Origin: Agathobaculum sp.
GTDB taxonomy: Bacteria; Bacillota; Clostridia; Oscillospirales; Butyricicoccaceae
Direction: 5' to 3'
Length of the DNA: 58,259 bases
NCBI RefSeq assembly: GCF_022775115.1
Contig: NZ_JALFLA010000037.1
Span: 1 to 58,259, forward strand
Both the position numbers and the translations under genes were made by a program. The notes under the pieces were generated by a model. It did no database searches and was not told the origin of the DNA. It saw only the letters and a list, made by a program, of their open reading frames with translations. Each line of letters begins with the position of its first letter. Position 1 is the stretch's first letter. Shown here in pieces: positions 52,385-58,259 of the stretch.

Positions 52385-54376
52385 ATGAGCAAGAAACCAT
52401 CCTACGGAAACGAGAGCATCTCCTCACTCAAAGGTGCAGACCGCGTCCGCAAGCGGCCGGGCGTTATCTTCGGCTCGGACGGGCTGGAGGGCTGCGAGCA
52501 CGCCGTGTTTGAGATACTGTCCAACTCGATCGACGAGGCGCGCGAGGGCTACGGCAGCGAGATCGTCGTGACCCGCTACGCGGACGGTTCGATCGAGGTA
52601 GCCGACCATGGGCGCGGCATCCCGGTCGAGTGGAACGAAAGCGAGCAGCGCTACAACTGGGAGCTGGTGTTCTGCGAGCTGTACGCGGGCGGCAAATATA
52701 AGAACGACACGGGCGAGAATTATGAGTTCTCACTGGGACTGAACGGCCTTGGCACCTGTGCGACGCAGTACGCCTCCGAATATATGGATGTGACCGTCGT
52801 GCGGGACGGATTTGAGTACACGCTCCACTTTGAAAAGGGTGAAAACAAGACCGGCGTGCCCGAGGGCTTTGCCAAAAAGCCGACGGCCGCGCGCAAAACG
52901 GGCACGACCATCCGCTGGAAGCCCGATCTTGCGGTGTTCACCGATATCAACATCCCGGTCGAATATTATCTGGATACGCTCAAGCGGCAGGCGGTTGTCA
53001 ACAGCCACCTGAAATTTATCTTGAAAAACCAGACGGGCGGCAAGTTTGAAACGACCGAGTTTTTGTATCAGCATGGCATTGTCGACTATGTGACCGAGCT
53101 TGCGGGCGAAAACCCGCTGACTACCGTGCAGTTTTTGGAGGGCGAGCGCCGCGGCCGGGACCGCGCGGACAAGGACGAGTATAAGGCCAAGCTGAGCTGC
53201 GCGTTCTGCTTTTCCTCGTCGGTCTCCCGGGTGGAGTATTACCACAACTCCTCGTGGCTCGAGCATGGCGGCGCGCCGGATAAGGCGGTGCGCAGCGCGT
53301 TTGTCTCGGCGATTGACGGCTATCTCAAGCAGCTGGGCAAATACACCAAGAACGAGAGCAAGGTTTCCTTTCAGGACGTGCTGGACAGCCTGGTGCTGGT
53401 GACCAACTGCTTTTCTACCCAGACCTCCTACGAAAACCAGACCAAAAAGGCCATCACCAACCGGTTCATTCAGGAGGCGATGACCGATTTTCTCAAACAG
53501 GGGCTGGAAATCTATTTTATCGAGAATAAGGCCGAGGCGGATAAGATCGCCGAGCAGATCCTCATCAATAAGCGCAGCCGTGAGCAGGCCGAAAAGGCGC
53601 GTCTGAACATCAAAAAGAAGCTGTCCGGCAGCCTTGATCTGGCCAACCGCGTGCAGAAATTTGTCGATTGTCGCACCAAGGACACCGCGCGGCGCGAGCT
53701 GTATATCGTCGAGGGTGATTCGGCGCTCGGGTCGGTCAAGCAGGGACGGGACAGCGAGTTTCAGGCCATCATGCCCGTGCGCGGCAAGATACTCAACTGT
53801 CTGAAGGCTGATTACGACAAGATATTCAAAAACGATATCATCACCGACCTGCTCAAGGTGCTCGGCTGCGGGGTAGAGGTGCGCGGCAAGGCGGCCAAGG
53901 AGCTGTCCGCGTTCGATTTGGAGGGACTGCGCTGGAACAAGGTCATCATTTGCACCGATGCCGATGTGGACGGCTTTCAGATACGCACACTCATCCTGAC
54001 CATGCTGTACCGGCTGACGCCGACGCTGATCGAAAAGGGTTATGTGTATATCGCGGAATCGCCGTTGTATGAGATCACCTATAAGGACAAGAGCTACTTC
54101 GCCTTTGATGAGGGCGAAAAGGCCGCCATTCTGCAAAAGCTGGCGGGCAAAAAGCTGCTCATCCAGCGCTCTAAGGGGCTGGGTGAGAATGAGGCCGACA
54201 TGATGTGGGAGACTACGATGAACCCCGAGACCCGCCGCCTGATCCGCATCACACCTGACGAGGCGCAGGCCACGAGCGAGATGTTCGACCTGCTGCTGGG
54301 CGATAATCTCGCCGGACGCAAGGAGTATATCGCGGAAAACGGCGCACAGTATCTGGAGCTTGCGGATATCTCATGA
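52385..54376 (+). CDS. parE: DNA topoisomerase IV-type subunit B (ATPase)
   Basis: This 663-residue subunit supplies ATP hydrolysis for strand passage and probably decatenates daughter chromosomes. It has the GHKL ATPase motifs VFEILSNSIDEAREGYG, IEVADHGRGIPVEW and SLGLNGLGTCATQYAS, a transducer domain, and the Toprim part with VEGDSALGSVKQGRD near residue 442, VRGKILNCLKADYDKI and CTDADVDGFQIRTLI. It is GyrB/ParE-like; the name ParE is chosen because a GyrA/ParC-type gene is nearby and dnaA-recF-gyr neighbours are not seen. The ATG at 52385 lacks a strong Shine-Dalgarno (GGGAGCAAGAG). Confidence 0.88.
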   Translation: MSKKPSYGNESISSLKGADRVRKRPGVIFGSDGLEGCEHAVFEILSNSIDEAREGYGSEIVVTRYADGSIEVADHGRGIPVEWNESEQRYNWELVFCELYAGGKYKNDTGENYEFSLGLNGLGTCATQYASEYMDVTVVRDGFEYTLHFEKGENKTGVPEGFAKKPTAARKTGTTIRWKPDLAVFTDINIPVEYYLDTLKRQAVVNSHLKFILKNQTGGKFETTEFLYQHGIVDYVTELAGENPLTTVQFLEGERRGRDRADKDEYKAKLSCAFCFSSSVSRVEYYHNSSWLEHGGAPDKAVRSAFVSAIDGYLKQLGKYTKNESKVSFQDVLDSLVLVTNCFSTQTSYENQTKKAITNRFIQEAMTDFLKQGLEIYFIENKAEADKIAEQILINKRSREQAEKARLNIKKKLSGSLDLANRVQKFVDCRTKDTARRELYIVEGDSALGSVKQGRDSEFQAIMPVRGKILNCLKADYDKIFKNDIITDLLKVLGCGVEVRGKAAKELSAFDLEGLRWNKVIICTDADVDGFQIRTLILTMLYRLTPTLIEKGYVYIAESPLYEITYKDKSYFAFDEGEKAAILQKLAGKKLLIQRSKGLGENEADMMWETTMNPETRRLIRITPDEAQATSEMFDLLLGDNLAGRKEYIAENGAQYLELADIS

Positions 54377-54401
54377 ACAGGCGGCGGAGAGGTGTGCAGG
54401 A

Positions 54402-55457
54402 TTGAGGCGATACAGACAAATGGACGGTGTGCGCGCCGCCGCAGCGCTTGCAGTGGTGATGATCCACGTGTCATCCGGCGGTGCAAGTGGTGTGCAGACC
54501 GTTTGCAACCAACTGGCCCGTTTTGCGGTGCCGTTGTTCATTCTGCTGTCAGGGTTTGGACACGGGGGAGAAAATCAGGACATTGACGCGCCGCTGCGGC
54601 TGTTCTGTAGGCGAATGAGGCGGATACTGCCTCCGTTTGTGCTTTGGTCGGTCGTTTACCTGCTCGTCGATGCTGCGTTCGGTAAGCCGCATGAAAGACC
54701 GCTGTGGGATCTGGCGAGCGGCGGTGCTTATATCCACCTGTATTTTATCATTGTGCTGATCCAGTTGGAGATATTGTATGTACCGCTGTACCGCGCGGTG
54801 CGGCGCGCACCCCATGCCACGCTGGCTGCCGCCGCAGCGCTGACGCTTGCCATGCAGGTGCTGATCTGCGGTGAAATTCTCTCTCTATGGACGCTGCCGC
54901 CGCTGCCGCTGCCTTACACGCGGCTCTTCGTGCCCTACCTGCTGTTTTATGTGGCAGGGCTGTGGCTGCGCCGGCGAGACCGGCTGCCGGAAAAAGGGAA
55001 TTGGCTGCACTTGGCAGGTGTGGCTGTGCTGTGGATGTTGAGTGCGGCGCTTGTCGTGACAACGGCGCGGCGCTTGCCGGCGATTGGCAGGCTGTCGCTG
55101 CGGCCTGACCTGACAGTTTATGTTTTTGCGAGCGGGCTGCTGCTATGGCTGCTGTGCAGCTTGACAGAGCAGCCTTCGTGGCCGGTGCGGGCGCTGAGCC
55201 GCTTGTCTTTCGCGCTTTATCTATCGCATCCGCTCGTTATGCGCCTGTGGAACGAGTGGACCATCCGGCAGAAGCCGGTGATCTATCTCAGGCTATGGCA
55301 AAGCTATCTGATGACAGCCGCCGGCGGCCTGCTGATTGCTGTGGCGGTGTCCGGCTTGCCGTTTGGCAGCCTGCTGGGCGGCGCACCGCGCAAGCAGCCA
55401 ATGATAATGGAGGGGCAGAATGGCAAAAAAGAAGAACGATCAACCAAAAATATATAA
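54402..55457 (+). CDS. Membrane acyltransferase (acyltransferase-3 family)
   Basis: The 351-residue protein has about ten hydrophobic segments and the acyltransferase-3 start RRYRQMDGVRAAAALAVVMIHVSS, with the catalytic His in the first membrane helix, followed by FAVPLFILLSGF and RRMRRILPPFVLWSVVY. Such enzymes O-acetylate cell-surface polysaccharides or peptidoglycan; the substrate here is unknown. TTG at 54402 with GGAGAGG about 7-11 bases upstream is chosen; ATG at 54420 is an alternative. Its 3' end overlaps the parC start by 38 bases. It interrupts the usual parE-parC pair. Confidence 0.85.
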   Translation: MRRYRQMDGVRAAAALAVVMIHVSSGGASGVQTVCNQLARFAVPLFILLSGFGHGGENQDIDAPLRLFCRRMRRILPPFVLWSVVYLLVDAAFGKPHERPLWDLASGGAYIHLYFIIVLIQLEILYVPLYRAVRRAPHATLAAAAALTLAMQVLICGEILSLWTLPPLPLPYTRLFVPYLLFYVAGLWLRRRDRLPEKGNWLHLAGVAVLWMLSAALVVTTARRLPAIGRLSLRPDLTVYVFASGLLLWLLCSLTEQPSWPVRALSRLSFALYLSHPLVMRLWNEWTIRQKPVIYLRLWQSYLMTAAGGLLIAVAVSGLPFGSLLGGAPRKQPMIMEGQNGKKEERSTKNI

Positions 55458-57636
55458 GGAACACGCATCCATCGACCAGCGCATCACCGATACGCTGCGC
55501 GAGAATTATATGCCCTACGCGATGAGCGTTATCGTCTCCCGCGCGATACCGGAGATCGACGGCTTCAAGCCCTCGCACCGCAAGCTGCTGTACACCATGT
55601 ATAAGATGGGTTTGCTGAACGGAAACCGCACCAAGTCGGCCAACATCGTCGGCGCGACGATGAAGCTCAATCCGCACGGTGACAGCGCGATCTATGAGAC
55701 CATGGTGCGCTTGACGCGCGGTAACGAGGCGCTGCTGACCCCGTTTATCGACTCCAAGGGCAACTTCGGCAAGGTGTATTCGCGCGATATGGCCTACGCC
55801 GCGCCGCGCTACACTGAGGCCAAGCTCGACGCCTTCTGCGGCGAGCTGTTCCGCGATATCGATGCGGACGCGGTCGATTTTGCCGACAACTACGACGGCA
55901 CGCAAAAGGAGCCGGTGCTGCTGCCGACCACCTTTCCGAATATTTTGGTATCGGCCAACACCGGCATCGCGGTCGGTATGGCGTCGAGCTTTTGTGGCTT
56001 CAATTTGGAGGAGACTTGCCGCACGGCCATCGAGTATATCAAAAACCCGGCGCACGACCTGCTCTCGACCCTGCCCGCCCCGGATTTTACTACCGGCGGC
56101 GAGCTGATTTACGACGAGCGCGAGATGCGCGCCATCTATGAGACCGGGCGCGGCTCATTCAAGGTGCGCGCCAAGTGGGAGCTGCTCCGCAAGGAAAATC
56201 TGATCGAGGTGACCGAGCTGCCGTACACGACCACGATCGAAGCCGTGATCGACAAGGTGGCCGAGCTGGTCAAGGCGGGCAAGATACGCGAGATCGCGGA
56301 TATCCGCGATGAGACCGACCTTTCCGGTCTGAAGATCGCCATCGACCTCAAGCGCGGCGCTGATGCGGACAAGCTGATGGCCAAGCTGATGAAGATGACC
56401 CCGCTGATGGACAGCTTTTCCTGCAACTTCAACGTGCTCATCGGCGGTATGCCGCGCGTGCTGGGCGTGCGCGCGGTGTTGGAGGAGTGGACCGCATGGC
56501 GGACCGAATGTGTTCGCCGCCGCGTGTTTTTCGACCTGACCAAGAAAAAGGAAAAGCTGCACCTGCTGCACGGCCTTGCCAAGATCCTGCTCGATATCGA
56601 CAAGGCCATCCGCATCATCCGCGAGACCGAGGAGGACGCCGAGGTCATCCCCAACCTGATGATCGGCTTTGGCATAGACCAATTACAGGCCGAGTATATC
56701 GCGGACATCCGCCTGCGCAATATCAACAAGGAATACATCCTCAAGCGCACGCAGGAGACCGAGGCGCTCGAAAAGGAGATCGGACGGCTCGGGGAGATCG
56801 TAAAGTCCGACGCGAAAATACGCGGCATCATCATCAAGGAGCTGGAGCAGATCATCAAAAAATATCCCGCGCCGCGCCGCACCCGGCTGGTCACGGCCGA
56901 GGCGGTCAGTGTGTTTGACGAGGAGGAGCACATCGAGGACTACCCTGTGCTGCTGTTTTTGACGCGCGAGGGCTATTTCAAAAAGATCACGCCGCAGTCG
57001 TGGCGGATGTCGCAGGAGCACAAGCTCAAGGAGGGCGATGCTGTTTGCTGGCAGGCCGAAGCGACCAACAAGGCCGAAATCATCTTCCTGACCACCGCGC
57101 ACCAGGCATACAAGGCACGCCTGAGCGATTTTGACGACAGCAAGGCTTCGGTGCTGGGCGATTATCTGCCGCAGAAGCTTGGCATGGACGAGGGCGAAGC
57201 GCCGGTTTACGCGCTGCTGCCCGGGGATTATAAGGGCAATATGGTCATCGTGTTCCAAAACGGCAAGTCCGCCCGTTTTTCGCTCGAGTCGTTTGAGACC
57301 AAAACCAACCGCCGCCGCCTGACCGGCGCATATTCGGATAAGTCGCCCGCGGTCGCGTTTTTCCATCCGGTCGACGAGCAGACCGAGCTGACCCTGTTCT
57401 CGACCGCGAACCGCGCGCTGACCTTCCGCGCGGGGATGCTGGATATCAAGGCCAGCCGCGCGACGCAGGGCGTGCAGGCGATGGTGCTGCGCGGCAAGCA
57501 TACCATCACGCGCGCGGTGCGCATGGAGGATGCCGGCCTGACCGATAACGGCCGCTACCGCTGCCGCGCGATCCCATCCATCGGCGCGCTGCTGAGCGAG
57601 GAGGATCTGCCGGACAAGCAGATGACGCTGGATTGA
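55420..57636 (+). CDS. parC: DNA topoisomerase IV-type subunit A (cleavage subunit)
   Basis: This 738-residue subunit cuts and rejoins both DNA strands. The N-terminal winged helix and tower show YAMSVIVSRAIPEIDGFKPSHRKLLYTMYKMG, the quinolone-determining stretch LNPHGDSAIYET (near residues 83-94) and the catalytic Tyr in AAPRYTEAKLDAF at about 131. A coiled-coil arm with ALEKEIGRL and KIRGIIIKELEQIIKKY follows, then a C-terminal domain of blades (from about 500) such as REGYFKKI and NRALTFRAGMLDIKASRATQGVQ. GGAGGGG lies 6 bases before the ATG at 55420, inside the end of the acyltransferase gene. Confidence 0.9.
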   Translation: MAKKKNDQPKIYKEHASIDQRITDTLRENYMPYAMSVIVSRAIPEIDGFKPSHRKLLYTMYKMGLLNGNRTKSANIVGATMKLNPHGDSAIYETMVRLTRGNEALLTPFIDSKGNFGKVYSRDMAYAAPRYTEAKLDAFCGELFRDIDADAVDFADNYDGTQKEPVLLPTTFPNILVSANTGIAVGMASSFCGFNLEETCRTAIEYIKNPAHDLLSTLPAPDFTTGGELIYDEREMRAIYETGRGSFKVRAKWELLRKENLIEVTELPYTTTIEAVIDKVAELVKAGKIREIADIRDETDLSGLKIAIDLKRGADADKLMAKLMKMTPLMDSFSCNFNVLIGGMPRVLGVRAVLEEWTAWRTECVRRRVFFDLTKKKEKLHLLHGLAKILLDIDKAIRIIRETEEDAEVIPNLMIGFGIDQLQAEYIADIRLRNINKEYILKRTQETEALEKEIGRLGEIVKSDAKIRGIIIKELEQIIKKYPAPRRTRLVTAEAVSVFDEEEHIEDYPVLLFLTREGYFKKITPQSWRMSQEHKLKEGDAVCWQAEATNKAEIIFLTTAHQAYKARLSDFDDSKASVLGDYLPQKLGMDEGEAPVYALLPGDYKGNMVIVFQNGKSARFSLESFETKTNRRRLTGAYSDKSPAVAFFHPVDEQTELTLFSTANRALTFRAGMLDIKASRATQGVQAMVLRGKHTITRAVRMEDAGLTDNGRYRCRAIPSIGALLSEEDLPDKQMTLD

Positions 57637-57646
57637 CACAAAAGCA

Positions 57647-57684
57647 AAAACCGGGCGAAAGCGTGGCGCTTTCGTCCGGTTTTC
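57647..57684. terminator. Bidirectional terminator after parC
   Basis: CCGGGCGAAAGCG (57651-57663), loop TGG and CGCTTTCGTCCGG (57667-57679) form a 13-bp stem with one wobble, flanked by AAAAA on the left and TTTTC on the right. It can end both parC and the convergent minus-strand gene. Confidence 0.9.
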
Positions 57685-57702
57685 TTGTTTGCCGCCGTCT
57701 TT

Positions 57703-58056
57703 TCAAAGCGGCTGATAGAACAAGCCGTGCTGCGTGCAATACCAGAGCAGCATACCGTGCCGCGCAAAGGCGGGCAGGCGCGTCTGCATATCCCACTCCG
57801 GATACAGGCGGCGCAGCAGCAGGGTGTCGCCCGTCAAAAGGGCGACAAAGGCGATGTGGTGCGCCTTGGTCATCTCGTGCGCGGACGAGAGAAAGTAGTC
57901 CTGCTCAACGGCCTCGACGGTCAGCCGCTCGTCCGGCCCGGCCGCGCGCGGGACAAGTGCGCTCAGCCGCTTGCCGCAGCAGGACACAGCGGCTTCGGTT
58001 GATGATGTGAGCAGGTTGCCGCAGTGCGGGCAGACGTAAAACTGTGTTTTCTTCAT
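57703..58056 (-). CDS. Small Cys-rich protein with desulfoferrodoxin-like N-terminus
   Basis: The 117-residue protein starts MKKTQFYVCPHCGNLLTSS, followed by VSCCGKRLSALVP, a four-Cys metal site (CPHC then CC) of the desulforedoxin/rubredoxin-like type seen at the N-terminus of desulfoferrodoxins and related proteins. The rest contains VEAVEQDYFLSSAHEMTKAHHIAFVALL, with several His and a Glu, and RLYPEWDM, ending in WYCTQHGLFY. The layout resembles a family of Clostridial proteins related to desulfoferrodoxin, but the iron-sulfur chemistry is not proven. ATG at 58056 is preferred over 58068 since AAAGGA abuts the latter. No partner gene is adjacent. Confidence 0.7.
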   Translation of the reverse strand: MKKTQFYVCPHCGNLLTSSTEAAVSCCGKRLSALVPRAAGPDERLTVEAVEQDYFLSSAHEMTKAHHIAFVALLTGDTLLLRRLYPEWDMQTRLPAFARHGMLLWYCTQHGLFYQPL

Positions 58057-58259
58057 ATTTATGACCATTCCTTTCCGCTGCGCCACAAGGCACAAAACAG
58101 CATGAAACTGAATTGCCACTAACGCAGCTCGTAGAATTTTGTTAGAATAGGCTTGAGGATGCAGGCACACTACAGAGCACGCGGAGGTGAGTGGGCACAG
58201 TCTGCTGACTGACCGTATATTTATGTGTGCCGGACACTCTTTCAAGCACAAATAATTAG
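58057..58259. other. Terminal region without a gene
   Basis: These 203 bases contain no convincing ORF. The minus strand must hold the promoter of the Cys-rich protein. On the plus strand GGCACAC (near 58171) can pair with GTGTGCC (near 58225), enclosing a CAGTC-TGCT-GACTG hairpin, so a structured leader of a gene outside the window is possible. I did not recognise a riboswitch class. Confidence 0.35.

Overview
The window looks like a high-GC, endospore-forming Firmicute of class Clostridia, probably an Oscillospirales-type gut commensal. The evidence is a GerA-type spore germination protein, the Firmicute order plsX-rnc-smc-ftsY, the cluster rph-rdgB-yhbY-nadD-yqeK-LCP-rsfS-leuS-rpsU, Gram-positive Shine-Dalgarno sites before nearly every gene, and lipoprotein-type sugar-binding proteins. 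The taxon is inferred from gene content and order, not from a marker-gene comparison.

Region 1 (1-1.7 kb) is the edge of a degraded integrative conjugative element (ICE): the C-terminus of a DUF4366/CD1107-like protein, an AT-rich cargo gene with a restriction-endonuclease-like fold, and a topB fragment that stops after about 63 codons. It abuts a simple-sugar importer, mglB-mglA on the minus strand (1.7-4.6 kb), which has no mglC permease gene in the window.

Region 2 (4.8-13.5 kb) is a complete type I-C CRISPR-Cas locus: cas3, a 255-bp AT-rich regulatory gap, then the tightly overlapping set cas5c-cas8c-cas7c-cas4-cas1-cas2, a short leader and an array of ten full 33-bp repeats, ten spacers and one truncated repeat. 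A strong internal ribosome-binding site and in-frame GTG inside cas8c (9415) predict a separate Cas11c small subunit. The array ends 11 bp from the stop codon of a convergent PfkB-type sugar-phosphate kinase.

Region 3 (13.5-27.4 kb) holds sugar metabolism. After the kinase and a YitT-family membrane protein comes an L-fucose utilisation cluster: an MsmK/UgpC-type ATPase, a GH29 alpha-L-fucosidase, two ABC permeases and a binding lipoprotein, then L-fucose isomerase, a rhamnulokinase-family kinase and L-fuculose-phosphate aldolase. All are on the minus strand. A divergent AraC-type regulator lies at the far end and a divergent YesL/DUF624-like membrane protein sits in the middle. Together they would release, import and catabolise fucose from host or plant glycans.

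Region 4 (27.4-50.5 kb, all plus strand) is housekeeping: a leader with a hairpin, a short remnant ORF and a terminator before the K+ uptake pair trkH/ktrB-trkA/ktrA; a SpoU methyltransferase; dprA; topA; trmFO; plsX; rnc; smc; a small unknown gene; ftsY; rph; rdgB; yhbY; nadD; yqeK; an LCP-family cell-wall protein with two tandem-repeat tracts; rsfS; leuS; and rpsU behind a consensus promoter.

Region 5 (50.5-58.3 kb) holds a candidate structured small RNA with its own terminator, a gerA-family gene on the minus strand, a parE-acyltransferase-parC cluster in which the membrane acyltransferase separates the topoisomerase genes, and a small Cys-rich protein on the minus strand.

No rRNA or tRNA gene was recognised. 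No wholly new system is established. The most unusual items are the cas8c internal start, the cas3/cas5 gap with its hairpin and palindrome, the ICE cargo nuclease, the trkH leader, and the candidate RNA downstream of rpsU.
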